A stretch of 63,892 bases of DNA from Smithellaceae bacterium (GCA_028693285.1 JAQUVQ010000007.1:16307-80198), one strand, 5' to 3'. Counted from the stretch's first letter, positions 52,399-63,128 are shown. A program made the numbers and translations. The notes: generated from the sequence alone by a model not told the origin.

Positions 52399-53457
52399 TT
52401 ACAACTTTTTCTTTCGGCTTCCGGAATCGCCTGCAAAAATCCGGGACAGCGCCCGTTTTTTGCGCTTTTTCCAGCTTCCCTTGTGGTAGGCGTAGCTGGC
52501 CAGCAGGGGCAGAGCGGTGGTGGCTTCCGCGTACACCATCTGTTCGCAGGAGGAATCCACCTTGCCCCAGGAATTGGCTTCCTTGAGCGTTGAGCTGGAG
52601 CACGCGCCGTCGCGCACGTCCGCCACGGTGATCTGAACGGCGTATTTGTGCATGGTCACGTCATGCCCGAGAATCTCGGCGCAGACCACGGTATCCTGGG
52701 CGAAGTTTTTCGGCACGCCGCCGCCGATCATCAAAAGACCGGTGGTGCCTGCCTTGATTTTTATTTCGGTCAGCTCCCGGAAATCTTTGACGGAATCGAT
52801 GGACAGGTGATTGTCCGGGTGTTCCACCTGATGCAGCACGAGGCCGAAACCGGCGGAGCTGTCCGAAAACGCGGGGCAGAAGATCGGCACATCGTTTTCA
52901 TAGGCCGCCTGCACCAGTGAATTTTTCTTTTTGGCGTTCTTCGTCAGATATCTGCCCATTTCGGCGATGAATTCCCGCGACGAATAGGGGCGGGGTTCCA
53001 GCGAATCGGCGATTTTTTTGATGGTCTGGTCGCAGTGCTGCAAATCGTCTTCGCTGATGAACGTGTCATAAATGCGGTCGATGTACAGGCTGCGCAGCAG
53101 CTTGTCGTCCACGAACGGCGTTCCCTGATAGTGACGGAAGCCCAGGGCTTCAAAAAAATCCATGTCCACAATCGACGCGCCGGTCGCCACGATCACGTCC
53201 ACCATGTTGTTTTTCACCAGATCGACATACACCTGCATGCAGCCGGCCGCGCTGGTGGAGCCGGCCAGCGTCAGAATGACCGCGCAGTTTTTCTCCCGGA
53301 GCATCCGGTCGTAAAGTTCGGCCGCCGAGGCCAGGTCGCGGGCGGAAAAGGACATTTTCTTCATGGCCCGGATGATGTCCGCCGCGTTGATTTTCTTGAT
53401 GTCGATGTGCTCGACGGGCTTCTTCAGCAAATCCTTCTTCTTCATGAATTCTTTCAT
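52399..53457 (-). CDS. deoxyhypusine synthase-like protein (possible homospermidine synthase)
   Basis: A 352-residue NAD-dependent enzyme of the deoxyhypusine synthase family. Conserved blocks include LTLAGSTSAAGCMQVYVDLVKNN, IVATGASIVDMDFFEALGFRHY, CPAFSDSSAGFG and the catalytic Lys in EANSWGKVDSS (Lys299), corresponding to the spermidine-transferring lysine. Bacteria lack eIF5A, so bacterial members are thought to act on putrescine, making homospermidine, or on an unknown acceptor. The C-terminus is Lys/Arg-rich (KKRKKRALSR). The start is taken at 53457; an alternative Met is four codons in. Confidence 0.9.
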   Translation of the reverse strand: MKEFMKKKDLLKKPVEHIDIKKINAADIIRAMKKMSFSARDLASAAELYDRMLREKNCAVILTLAGSTSAAGCMQVYVDLVKNNMVDVIVATGASIVDMDFFEALGFRHYQGTPFVDDKLLRSLYIDRIYDTFISEDDLQHCDQTIKKIADSLEPRPYSSREFIAEMGRYLTKNAKKKNSLVQAAYENDVPIFCPAFSDSSAGFGLVLHQVEHPDNHLSIDSVKDFRELTEIKIKAGTTGLLMIGGGVPKNFAQDTVVCAEILGHDVTMHKYAVQITVADVRDGACSSSTLKEANSWGKVDSSCEQMVYAEATTALPLLASYAYHKGSWKKRKKRALSRIFAGDSGSRKKKL

Positions 53458-53544
53458 TCTCCCGTGTTTTCTTCCCGAATTGAATATGCTATTAAATCAC
53501 GGCTCCTTAAAAGTCAATCGATTACAGCCGTTGATTTTTTCCGC

Positions 53545-55077
53545 TCAAAAAGGAAATTCATCATCGGCCGGCTTCTTTTGCCCGACCGTCGTTTCGGGGC
53601 TGATATATTTCTCCGCCTTTTTATGAACCGGATTTGCGTGAACGACAATGGAGCGGGGCGCGGTTGGGCAGGCCAGTTGACACGCGCCGCAGCCGATGCA
53701 GTATTGCCGGTCGATTTCCGGATAGAGAATATTTTTCTTGTCCGCGAAACGAATCGCGTGCGTGGGGCAGACTTCGCCGCAGGCGCCGCAATTATTATGA
53801 TCGACATAGACAACGCAAATATTTTCCAAAAGCTCGGCTTCGCCGATCTGCGTGAGCTTTTTCTCCTCCAGAGAAAGCGACGCGAGCGCGCCGGTCGGGC
53901 AGACCCGGCTGCAGAGGCTGCATTCATAATCACAAAAGCTTTTTTCATAATTCATTTTCGGCTGCATCAAACCGGATGCGCCGAAATCCATAAAAGCCGG
54001 CGTCAGAACCTGCGTCGGGCAGACGCTGACGCACAGAGAACAGGCGGTGCACGCCCGGGTGAAATGTGCAATATCGCGTGATCCGGGCGGCGTAACCGGC
54101 GGCTCGGCCTGGGCCCGGCGGATATCGATCCAGGCGCGCAGTTTCGTATTCAACGCCAAAAGAGCGGCGGCGGCCGCGATGCCGCCCATGACAAAACCCC
54201 GCCGCGAAGGCGACCAGGCGCCGGCATGGGGCTGACGTTGTCTTCGCCGGTAGCGGATGGCGGATTGGGAACAGGCGTCAAGGCAGTTCAAGCAGCCGAT
54301 GCAGCGGCTCATGTCGACAAAGGCGTTGTGCGAATCAATGCACCCCGCCTTGCACACATTTTCACACCGGACGCATTCGGAGCAGGCTTTCGGGTTCACC
54401 GTCAATTGAAAAACGGAGAAGCGCGCCACCAGTCCTAAAAACGTTCCTACCGGACAGACCGTATTGCAATAGAGCCGCCCGCGCGTTGCGGCAAGATACA
54501 AAATCAGCAGAAAAAAAGCGGCGGTCGCCGCCAAAACCGACAGGGGAACGAAGGCTGTCTGTTTCGGATACCAGTAAACGTCAAAAGGCTTTAACGCCGC
54601 AATGCCCAGGTTGTATGCCCCGACGACGAGCGGCTGAAGAAAATGCGAAAAAAATCTTCCCGCAAGCGAATAGGGATCCAGCAGACTGACCAGCGACAGG
54701 GAACCGATGACCGCCGCCGCGGCCGTTGACGCCAGCAGCGCATAGCGCAGGCCGTTGTGAGGTCCGGCAAAAGCGTGCCCGGGCAGAAGGCCCAGCCTTC
54801 GGGAGCCCGCGATGATCAAATCCTGAAGCGTTCCCAGCGGACACAGGAAGGAACAATACACCCTGCCGAAAATCAGCGTCATCAGCACGATGAAGATGAA
54901 GCCGGCCATAAACAGCCCCGACGGCGCCGTCGCGGTTTGCACCAGAGAAGGGACAAACTGAAAAGGCGCAATGACGTCGGACAGGAAGACGGACCATTTT
55001 TCCGGGCCGAGAAACAGCAGGACAAACAAGACAAAGATGATGCCGGAGATGACTTTGCGTATTTTGACGAGGGTCAA
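53545..55077 (-). CDS. membrane polyferredoxin (NapH-like plus ferredoxin domains)
   Basis: A 510-residue inner-membrane iron-sulfur protein. Residues 1-215 hold about five transmembrane helices with CPLGTLQD and CPVGTFLGL motifs of the NapH/NosR/CcoG type. Two 4Fe-4S ferredoxin clusters follow (CSECVRCENVC, CIGCLNCLDAC). An internal Tat-like segment SRRGFVMGGIAAAAALLAL (about 288-306) precedes further clusters (CTACSLCVSVCP, CDYECSLCSRVCP, CGACGEVCP, CIGCGACQLACP), making at least six in all. It probably moves electrons between quinone and soluble carriers, with the second half on the periplasmic side. It is co-directional with the upstream DUF362 gene, 12 bases apart. Confidence 0.9.
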   Translation of the reverse strand: MTLVKIRKVISGIIFVLFVLLFLGPEKWSVFLSDVIAPFQFVPSLVQTATAPSGLFMAGFIFIVLMTLIFGRVYCSFLCPLGTLQDLIIAGSRRLGLLPGHAFAGPHNGLRYALLASTAAAAVIGSLSLVSLLDPYSLAGRFFSHFLQPLVVGAYNLGIAALKPFDVYWYPKQTAFVPLSVLAATAAFFLLILYLAATRGRLYCNTVCPVGTFLGLVARFSVFQLTVNPKACSECVRCENVCKAGCIDSHNAFVDMSRCIGCLNCLDACSQSAIRYRRRQRQPHAGAWSPSRRGFVMGGIAAAAALLALNTKLRAWIDIRRAQAEPPVTPPGSRDIAHFTRACTACSLCVSVCPTQVLTPAFMDFGASGLMQPKMNYEKSFCDYECSLCSRVCPTGALASLSLEEKKLTQIGEAELLENICVVYVDHNNCGACGEVCPTHAIRFADKKNILYPEIDRQYCIGCGACQLACPTAPRSIVVHANPVHKKAEKYISPETTVGQKKPADDEFPF

Positions 55078-55089
55078 GAAGCCGGTCCT

Positions 55090-56043
55090 CTACATGGTGT
55101 ACGTGACAATTTTGAGCTCTTTCAAATTCATATTGCCGGTTTTTTGCGCATGGGCGATTTTGATGTAGCCGATGTCTTCCGGATCCTTCCCGAAAATCCG
55201 GGCGGCGGCGGCGTCCACCGCCACGATATCCTTCGAGATCAGCAGGGTCTTTTTCATCTGAACATCGGCGGCCCGCGGGTTGCCCGGGCCCGCGGGCCCG
55301 CGGCTCATCAGCACGCGATAGGCATCCACCACGTTGAGATCGGGCCTGCGGTACAGGCAGAAATCCGCAATGCACTGGTCCAGGCCGGTCAGATGATATT
55401 CCATGCGGTTTTTGACGATGCCCATCAGGTTCTTCATGGCAATGGACAGATGCGCGGAACTGTGATGCTTGAGCACCGGCACGTTGATGAACACGTCGCA
55501 ATCCAGGATCAGGCTGTGAACATCCGCCGTCTTGAGCGTTTTGCCTCCGGGGATTTTGACGGTGCGGTAGCTGAAATCATCCACCGGCACAATGATGCCG
55601 CGGGCGGATTTCGCCGCCTCTTCAATGCCGCTGAGCTTGTAGCAGTTGCGGGCATTGCCGGAGGTGGGCGTCACCACGTTGTCAAAGACATAAACGCGCC
55701 TGGCGCCCGCCGCCCAGCAGGATTCAATGATCGTTTTAATCAGAAGCGGATTGGTGGTGGCACCGACTTCCGGCACGCGCGGAAAACCGATATTGGGCTT
55801 GACGACAACCGTCTGCCCTTTTTTGACAAACTGATTCATGCCGCCCGCGAGTTCAATGGCTTTTTTGAACAGGGCATCGGGTTCGCCGTTCTTGACGGCG
55901 ACCAGATCGGGAATGACGGCCGGTTTTTCTTTCGCCGACAGAAATGCCGGCCGGCCCAGAATAACCGCCCCGCCCGCGATCAGACCGAGCGACAGCCCTT
56001 TTTGAAGGATTTCCCGCCGGTTGAATTTAGTTGCGTCTGCCAT
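55090..56043 (-). CDS. Tat-exported DUF362 protein
   Basis: A 317-residue protein with a twin-arginine signal (NRREILQKGLSLGLIAGGAV) and a DUF362 domain: VVVKPNIGFPRVPEVGATTNPLLIKTIIE, VLKHHSSAHLSIAMKNLMGIV, and a C-terminal SKDIVAVDAAAARIFG. DUF362 proteins are often found with iron-sulfur proteins, but no reaction is established. The start is the ATG at 56041-56043; a longer frame lacks a ribosome binding site. Paired with the polyferredoxin, it may be its exported partner. Confidence 0.9.
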   Translation of the reverse strand: MADATKFNRREILQKGLSLGLIAGGAVILGRPAFLSAKEKPAVIPDLVAVKNGEPDALFKKAIELAGGMNQFVKKGQTVVVKPNIGFPRVPEVGATTNPLLIKTIIESCWAAGARRVYVFDNVVTPTSGNARNCYKLSGIEEAAKSARGIIVPVDDFSYRTVKIPGGKTLKTADVHSLILDCDVFINVPVLKHHSSAHLSIAMKNLMGIVKNRMEYHLTGLDQCIADFCLYRRPDLNVVDAYRVLMSRGPAGPGNPRAADVQMKKTLLISKDIVAVDAAAARIFGKDPEDIGYIKIAHAQKTGNMNLKELKIVTYTM

Positions 56044-56219
56044 GCCGGCCTCCGTTTGATTGGACGATGCTGATACGAACAAAGGCGATGCGCCGGTATT
56101 TGCGGAAAAATATAGGGAAAAATCCGGGCCGTGTCAATTGAAAACGGTGGATAATTTTTTCTGTTCAAAGACCCGTGAATAGTATAGAATCGCTAAAACT
56201 GAAAAGGGATGAACCGATC

Positions 56220-56714
56220 ATGCAAAACCCCACGATAAGCGCAACCGGTGTTGCATCTTTTCGCAGAGCCGCCACGGCTTTCGGTCTGCTGGTGTTTTTG
56301 CCCTGCTTGTTGAGCCTCATCAATGTGACGTTTGCGCAAAGCTGGAAGATTCATTTCTTTCCGGCGGCGGTTTTCCTGGCGGCCGTCGGCTTCGGTCCGG
56401 CAGGCGGTCTGATCGCCGGCATCACGGGGTCTCTTTATTCGGCCGTCGCGCTTGGCAACCCCTGGCTGATCGCGGGCAACGCTCTCCTGGGATTTTTAAC
56501 CGGTTTTTTCTTTCGCAGGACTTCAAAAATTATTCTTTCCGTGCTGCTGGCGTTCGCCGTTCAGCTTCCCTGGCTGATTCTGTCCGACTATTATTTTGCC
56601 GGTCTTTCACCCCTGTTTATCGCCAAATTGGTCATGGTCTTGTTTTTGGGCAATCTGTTGTGGGCTTTGCTGATTTCGCTCGGCATGAAGCCCATTAAAA
56701 AATATCTATGCTGA
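56220..56714 (+). CDS. small integral membrane protein (ECF S-component-like)
   Basis: A 164-residue membrane protein with about five hydrophobic helices, no soluble domain and the small-residue-rich FGPAGGLIAGITGSLYSAVALGN loop seen in ECF-type substrate-binding components and related transporters. It ends MKPIKKYLC. The substrate is unknown and no energising module is nearby. ATG 56220 follows AAGGGATG and is chosen over an earlier start at 56175. It overlaps the DUF1893 gene by 7 bases and diverges from the DUF362-polyferredoxin pair, so the four genes may form one functional unit. Confidence 0.8.
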   Translation: MQNPTISATGVASFRRAATAFGLLVFLPCLLSLINVTFAQSWKIHFFPAAVFLAAVGFGPAGGLIAGITGSLYSAVALGNPWLIAGNALLGFLTGFFFRRTSKIILSVLLAFAVQLPWLILSDYYFAGLSPLFIAKLVMVLFLGNLLWALLISLGMKPIKKYLC

Positions 56715-57115
56715 CTCCTGATTTTACCCGCTATTCACTGGCGCTTCTGGAAGGCGACAGACTGATTCATTCTTCCAAGGGCGGCGGTCTGCGCCCCTTA
56801 TGGGACGCTCTGGAAAAATATTCAGAAAAATCCGGCCTGATCCTGCATGACAAGGTCATGGGGCTTGCCGCCGCCAGACTGATTCATCGTTCCGGCATCA
56901 TTGCCGAAGTGCATACGATGGTCGTGTCGCTGCCCGCCGTGCAATTTCTCAAAGACCACGGCATTCGCCTGACGGCATTCCATTCGGCGGCCAATATACT
57001 GACCCGCGACAAAAGCGCCGTCTGCCCGGGTGAAGCGATTGCGCTGGGCACAGGCGAACCGGATGCCTTTTATCAAAAAATCAGGGAAATGATGGAGATT
57101 CCTGTCATTGCCTGA
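56708..57115 (+). CDS. DUF1893 protein
   Basis: A 135-residue cytoplasmic protein of the DUF1893 family, related in fold to deaminases. The family block ILHDKVMGLAAARLIHRSG is clear (about 46-64), and CPGEAIALG near the end includes a Cys. No biochemical function is established for the family. It overlaps the preceding membrane-protein gene by 7 bases, so the two are translationally coupled. It is convergent with the DEAD-box gene. Confidence 0.88.
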   Translation: MLTPDFTRYSLALLEGDRLIHSSKGGGLRPLWDALEKYSEKSGLILHDKVMGLAAARLIHRSGIIAEVHTMVVSLPAVQFLKDHGIRLTAFHSAANILTRDKSAVCPGEAIALGTGEPDAFYQKIREMMEIPVIA

Positions 57116-57167
57116 ATGCCGGAGACAGTCCCGAGCTGCTTCTTTGGGAAAAGTCAATCGATTGCGG

Positions 57168-58646
57168 CTATGGATTGATTTCTTTTCGCTTTCCGGGCCG
57201 GGGCCTTTTGTTCGGACGCTGGGGTTTGGGCCTCTGGACGGTTGGGCCTGGCGCCTCAGCATCATCCGCCGCGGGCTGCACCGGCGGCGCGTGCAGGGAC
57301 TGCTGATAGTAATCGTCGAGCAGCATGGTAATGATGGCCAGCTCTTCCTCGGATTGCGCCAGATTGCGCGCCAGCGGCTTAAAACGCTGCATGCGCTCGA
57401 TCTGGATATTGTCGCGGCCGCGCAGGCGCGCCTCCAGAAGCGCGGTGATCCTCTCGGAGACAACCCTTTCCAGCTCCTCGTCGCCGGGGAGTGAACGCTC
57501 TTCCATGTTAATCGTGTAAAAACGGGCGATGCTCTGAATCTTGAATCTCTCCATTTCCGCGACCAGGGAAATGACCACGCCGCTCGATCCCATCCGCCCG
57601 GTGCGTCCGGCCCGGTGAATGTAGGCTTCCGGATCTTCCGGCGGCTCATACTGAAAAACGTGGGACAGATCGGGAATGTCGATGCCGCGCGCCGCCACGT
57701 CGGTCGCGACCAGAAAGCGCAGCGCCCCGCGCCGCACGCGAGCCATCACCTTTTCCCGCGCGGTCTGGGCCAGGTCGGAGGAGAGCTCATCGGCGTCGTA
57801 GCCGAAGCGCTTCAGCACGACGGACAGGTAGTGCACCGTATCCTTGGTATTGCAGAAAATGATCGCCGAGGCGGGATTTTCAATCTCGATGATCCTCACC
57901 AAGGAGCGCTCCTTGCGCATGCCCGGCACCACGTAATAGATGTGCTCGCTTTCGGCGATATGAACCTCGTTGCCGCTTAAGCTCAGCAGTTCGGGTTCGC
58001 GCAAAAACTGGCCGGCCAGGCGAATCACCTGCGGCGGAAAAGTGGCGGAAAACATGCTGCTTGCGATTTTGCCCGTCGGAATATATTTGCGGATTTTGAC
58101 CATGTCCGGATAAAATCCCATCGACAGCATTCGGTCCGCTTCGTCAAAAATCAGCATTCTCAGATGGTCCAGCGTCAGGGTGTTCTTGAGCAGATGATCG
58201 AGAATGCGTCCCGGCGTCCCGACCACGAGTTGGGCGCCTGACCGGAATGCTTCGAGCTGGGGGCCGTAGCCGACACCGCCATAAACCACCGCCGTCTTCA
58301 ACCCGGTCCCCTCCGCCAGCACCTGCGAATCCCGATAGACCTGCAGGGCCAGTTCGCGGGTGGGCACCAGAACCAGCGCCTGGGCGACATTTTTCGCAAG
58401 ATTGATCTTCTGGATGATCGGCAGCAGGTAGGCCCCTGTCTTGCCGCTGCCGGTTCGCGACTGAATCATCACATCCCGGCCGGCCAGCAGGTAGGGGATG
58501 GTCCTGGCCTGCACCGGCACCAGCGACGGCCAGCCCGCGCGCGCGCAGGCCGTTTTCAACTCCGGATTCAGGTCCTCCAGGCAAATTTCGCCAAGACCGG
58601 CAACTTCAGACTTTTCCATCCCTTCTTCGGGATTATGCTCTTGCAT
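57168..58646 (-). CDS. DEAD-box RNA helicase
   Basis: A 492-residue ATP-dependent RNA helicase. The Q motif region is followed by SRTGSGKT (motif I), PTRELALQV (Ia), TPGRILDH (Ib), FDEADRML (II), FSATFP (III) and, in the second domain, RFLVATDVAARGIDIPDL (V) and HRAGRTGRMG (VI). The C-terminal 60 residues are Pro/Arg/Lys-rich (PKPQRPNKRPRPGKRK), an RNA-binding extension like that of RhlE/RhlB types. It acts in ribosome assembly or RNA decay. It is divergent from rho across 350 bp. Confidence 0.94.
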   Translation of the reverse strand: MQEHNPEEGMEKSEVAGLGEICLEDLNPELKTACARAGWPSLVPVQARTIPYLLAGRDVMIQSRTGSGKTGAYLLPIIQKINLAKNVAQALVLVPTRELALQVYRDSQVLAEGTGLKTAVVYGGVGYGPQLEAFRSGAQLVVGTPGRILDHLLKNTLTLDHLRMLIFDEADRMLSMGFYPDMVKIRKYIPTGKIASSMFSATFPPQVIRLAGQFLREPELLSLSGNEVHIAESEHIYYVVPGMRKERSLVRIIEIENPASAIIFCNTKDTVHYLSVVLKRFGYDADELSSDLAQTAREKVMARVRRGALRFLVATDVAARGIDIPDLSHVFQYEPPEDPEAYIHRAGRTGRMGSSGVVISLVAEMERFKIQSIARFYTINMEERSLPGDEELERVVSERITALLEARLRGRDNIQIERMQRFKPLARNLAQSEEELAIITMLLDDYYQQSLHAPPVQPAADDAEAPGPTVQRPKPQRPNKRPRPGKRKEINP

Positions 58647-58996
58647 GATTTCATGATCCTCTCGTCAAAATAATTTATAAATATCACTTATTTCAGAGCG
58701 GCTCAGGAATCAAGAAAAAACTTGGAGGATCAGGAGGCTTATTCCGCGAAGGCGGGGGTCTCAGAAAATCCCTTGACAGGCGCCGATGTTTCATATAGCG
58801 TAGCGGCGAATTCGTCAGAGGCTCTGTGAGCCCTGCCTGTTGGAGCGATTCAAGTATTCAAATAAACAAGCCGATATTAAATCCGTACCTGCTTTAAGAT
58901 TGCGAGTCTCCTCGTTTGCTTCTGGAAAATTAATGCAGACCACACTTTTCCACCCCTCAATATCGAGCCTGTCATTCCATTGATAAGGAAAAATTT
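58647..58996 (+). promoter_or_regulatory. rho upstream region
   Basis: 350 bp without a gene. It contains TTGACA (58773-58778) with weak -10 candidates (TATAGC, 15-bp spacing; TAGCGT, 17-bp), then a roughly 190-base leader to the rho ATG, which is fairly AT-rich. A long leader is common for rho, which often regulates its own transcription, but no defined element is identified. Confidence 0.4.
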
Positions 58997-60244
<1,248 letters not shown>

Positions 60245-60350
60245 GAATTATCTTGAATTTTCAAAGTTTATGGTATAGGCAGCACATCTGCTGAAAATTA
60301 CAGAGACCTTTATCCAAACAACCGATAGAGGATCAGGAGGAAGAAGGAAA

Positions 60351-60593
60351 ATGAAAGCAGGGATTCATCCGGACTACAAGCCAACCACCATCACGTGTGT
60401 TTGCGGCAATGTCATTGAAACGCGCTCGACCAAAAAAGACATCAAGATCGAAATCTGCTCCAACTGCCATCCGTTTATGACCGGCAAGCAGAAAATTCTC
60501 GACACGGCGGGGCGCGTGGAAAAATTCAAAAAGAAATATGCGCCGAAAGCCGAAACAGCTCCGGCCGCAAAGAAAACAACAAAAAAAGCATAG
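60351..60593 (+). CDS. rpmE: 50S ribosomal protein L31
   Basis: An 80-residue zinc-binding (C+) L31 with Cys16, Cys18, Cys36 and Cys39. The family motif [15 protein letters not shown] is at the start and [12 protein letters not shown] in the middle. The tail is extended with Ala/Lys residues. AGGAGG precedes the ATG. It sits 106 bases after rho. Confidence 0.96.
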   Translation: MKAGIHPDYKPTTITCVCGNVIETRSTKKDIKIEICSNCHPFMTGKQKILDTAGRVEKFKKKYAPKAETAPAAKKTTKKA

Positions 60594-60693
60594 GCTTAAC
60601 TTTCTGCCGAAAGGCGGACACTTTTGGACTTTGCCCTCATGATCAACAGATCAAAACTTTCCCGGCATTTATAGTTGCGTCCTCACAGACATG

Positions 60694-60719
60694 GGGAAGG
60701 GCTATCAATGCGCCTTCCC
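60694..60719 (+). other. hairpin in the prfA leader
   Basis: GGGAAGGGC pairs with GC-G-CCTTCCC around a 7-base loop, about 40 bases before the prfA ATG. The following bases are not a T-run, so it is not a standard terminator. prfA itself has no clear Shine-Dalgarno sequence. Confidence 0.45.
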
Positions 60720-60759
60720 TTCACAACCTGCATTAAAAACAACGATATAAATTAAGTAT

Positions 60760-61866
60760 ATGGGTATTTTACTCAACAAACTTCATGACATAGAACTCCG
60801 CTACCGGGAGCTCGAAGGGATGCTTTCCGACGCCCAGATGGCTTCCAGGCAGGGACTGTATCAGAAATACGCCAAAGAGCACTCGGATCTCTCCGAACTG
60901 GTGGAAACGATCCGCAGATATGAAAAAATCAGGACAGACCTTGCGGAAAACCAGGGACTGCTGGCGGACAGCGACGAAGAGGTAAAGGCGCTGGCCAAAG
61001 AAGAAATTCCGCAGCTTCAGCAGGAACTTGCCGAACTGGAAGAAAAAATTAAAATCCTGCTTCTGCCCAAAGACCCCAACGACGACAAAAACGTCTTTCT
61101 TGAAATCCGGGCGGGCACCGGCGGCGACGAAGCCGGCCTGTTTGTCGGCGATTTGTTCCGCATGTACGCGCGCTACGCGGAATCCCAGGGCTGGAAGGTG
61201 GAAATCGTCAGTTCATCGCCGGCGGGCGGCATGGGCGGCTTCAAGGAAATCATCGCCCAGATCGAAGGCAGGGGCGCCTACAGCCGCCTGAAATACGAAA
61301 GCGGCACACATCGCGTTCAGCGGGTGCCCGTCACGGAAGCGCAGGGGCGCATTCACACCTCCGCCGTCACCGTCGCCATTATGCCGGAAGCGGAAGAAGT
61401 GGAGGTGAACATCGACCCAAACGAACTTCGCATCGACGTTTACCGCTCCACCGGCCACGGCGGCCAGAGCGTCAACACCACGGATTCCGCCGTCCGCATT
61501 ACGCACATCCCGACGGGCCTTGTCGTTACCTGTCAGGATGAAAAATCCCAGCTCAAGAACAAAGCCAAGGCCTTGAAAGTATTAAGATCCCGTCTTCTGG
61601 ACGCCATGGTGCAAAAGCAGAACGCCGAGCAGGCCCAAGTGCGTAAAAACCAGGTCGGGTCGGGCGACCGCTCCGAGCGCATCCGCACCTACAACTTTCC
61701 ACAGGGACGGATCACCGACCACCGGATCAACCTCACCCGCTACGACCTCGACAGCTTCATCAACGGCAACATCGGCGCCGTAATCGACGCGCTCGCCTCG
61801 CATCACCAGGCCGAACTGCTCAATAAAGAGGGTAAAGGGGACACCCTTAAGAAATTAAGTTTCTAA
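60760..61866 (+). CDS. prfA: peptide chain release factor 1
   Basis: A 368-residue class I release factor for UAA/UAG stops. The catalytic GGQ (234-236, [11 protein letters not shown]) is intact, with [10 protein letters not shown] and the anticodon-like loop preceding it, and [21 protein letters not shown] following. The last residues (DTLKKLSF) are read from a repeat sequence at 61837-61861 and are not family-like, so the C-terminus seems to have been extended by insertion of that repeat. prmC, which often follows prfA, is absent. Confidence 0.95.
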   Translation: MGILLNKLHDIELRYRELEGMLSDAQMASRQGLYQKYAKEHSDLSELVETIRRYEKIRTDLAENQGLLADSDEEVKALAKEEIPQLQQELAELEEKIKILLLPKDPNDDKNVFLEIRAGTGGDEAGLFVGDLFRMYARYAESQGWKVEIVSSSPAGGMGGFKEIIAQIEGRGAYSRLKYESGTHRVQRVPVTEAQGRIHTSAVTVAIMPEAEEVEVNIDPNELRIDVYRSTGHGGQSVNTTDSAVRITHIPTGLVVTCQDEKSQLKNKAKALKVLRSRLLDAMVQKQNAEQAQVRKNQVGSGDRSERIRTYNFPQGRITDHRINLTRYDLDSFINGNIGAVIDALASHHQAELLNKEGKGDTLKKLSF

Positions 61867-61948
61867 CAGCGGTCAGATTTCAGGTCGATTGCAGCGTAAA
61901 GATAAAAAAGAATTAAGGGGATTAACTTAAATACTTAAGGGTGTCCCC
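61837..61948. repeat. REP-like inverted repeat pair
   Basis: The arm GGGGACACCCTTAAG + AAATTAAGTT (61837-61861) and its inverted copy (61924-61948) match at 23 of 25 positions with 62 bases between. The inverted pairing resembles a BIME (paired REP elements, of the kind mobilised by RAYT/TnpA-REP transposases). No transposase is in the window. Confidence 0.75.
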
Positions 61949-61977
61949 TATGGACAATGCGGAAAGGGGAAGCTTTT

Positions 61978-63102
61978 ATGAGAAAAATCGGGTTATGTTT
62001 TCTGTCGTTTGTTTTCGTTTTTGTCGTTTGCGGATGCGGCAACTACTATAAGGTTGTCGATCCGGTTTCCAAAAAAGTCTATTTTACGGACAGCATCGAT
62101 CAACAAGGAAGAGGCGTCATCCAGTTCAAAGATAAATTATCCAAAAATTTGGTAACGCTGCCGGAATCGAAAGTTATGGAAATCACAAAAGATCAGTATT
62201 TGGCCGGCGCCCCCGTGAAAGCGACGCAGTCGTTTCCGTATTGCACCGAAGAGGATGCGGACTGGTGCGGTCCATGCTGGAACAATCCGGCAAACACCTG
62301 GTGCTGCAAGCACAGGGGCGGGAAAGACCCGAATTGCGGAGTGGATGCGTCAACGTGCAAGTACTGCGAAGGCTGCCATCAGGGGGATGATTGCATCAAC
62401 ATTTGCACCAAGCCCCCGAAAGGCGCCGGAGGCCCCACCAACATCAAAATTACCAACGCAACCGACAAAGACGTCACCATTGCCTTTGTGACGGGAGCAT
62501 CGGGAGGCGCGTGCAAGGATGTCCATAAAATGATTTCCTATCAATGGATCGCCGAAAACACGACGTGGTGCAAAAACCCCCAACAGGAAGGCGGCCCCAA
62601 TGCCGGATATTGCACGGGAATCGTTCCGAAAAGAAGCTTTGTGGAAGTAACGCGGACCGGTGAAAACGCGTTGAAATGTCTGACCGGATCGATTTTGCTG
62701 GGCGGTAAATTGTCATGTCCCGAACCTACCGGATTTACCCAGGGAGAGTTCACGCTCAATCCGACGGATACGGACACGGAGGCCGTGGATATCAGTCTGG
62801 TCAACGGAGTGAACTATGCGCTGACCGTCAACCTGCCGGGCAAGGCATGGAAAGTTCAGGACGGGGGAGCCGCTGTCACCTCCATCGGCCCGAATGTGGG
62901 TTTTGACGGAGACAACAATAAGAACGGAATATTTCCTCCCGGATGCACCGATTGTGTGGTGGCGGTTCAGGACCGGATTCCCTGTCCAAAAATAACGCCC
63001 AATCCCAAATGCCAGCCGACACGCATCTGCAATATTTATCGGGGTGGCTGGACGGGTGGAACGGTTGAGTATGTGATCAGCGACTTGCCGAAGTCAAAAT
63101 AG
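61978..63102 (+). CDS. Cys-rich secreted lipoprotein
   Basis: A 374-residue lipoprotein with signal peptide MRKIGLCFLSFVFVFVVCGC (lipid attached at Cys19 or Cys20). Residues about 70-130 form a Cys-rich segment (CTEEDADWCGPCWNNP, CCKHRGG, CKYCEGCHQGDDC), probably disulfide-bonded or metal-binding. A beta-rich C-terminal domain (about 135-374) begins TNIKITNATDKDVTIAFV and has further Cys pairs, with an overall look of thaumatin-like or related beta sandwiches. I do not recognise the family securely. GGGGAAGC precedes the start, which is chosen over a longer frame because it begins the signal peptide. It is monocistronic with a terminator. Confidence 0.8.
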   Translation: MRKIGLCFLSFVFVFVVCGCGNYYKVVDPVSKKVYFTDSIDQQGRGVIQFKDKLSKNLVTLPESKVMEITKDQYLAGAPVKATQSFPYCTEEDADWCGPCWNNPANTWCCKHRGGKDPNCGVDASTCKYCEGCHQGDDCINICTKPPKGAGGPTNIKITNATDKDVTIAFVTGASGGACKDVHKMISYQWIAENTTWCKNPQQEGGPNAGYCTGIVPKRSFVEVTRTGENALKCLTGSILLGGKLSCPEPTGFTQGEFTLNPTDTDTEAVDISLVNGVNYALTVNLPGKAWKVQDGGAAVTSIGPNVGFDGDNNKNGIFPPGCTDCVVAVQDRIPCPKITPNPKCQPTRICNIYRGGWTGGTVEYVISDLPKSK

Positions 63103-63128
63103 TAGACGGGTCGGCAGACCAGAACCAT

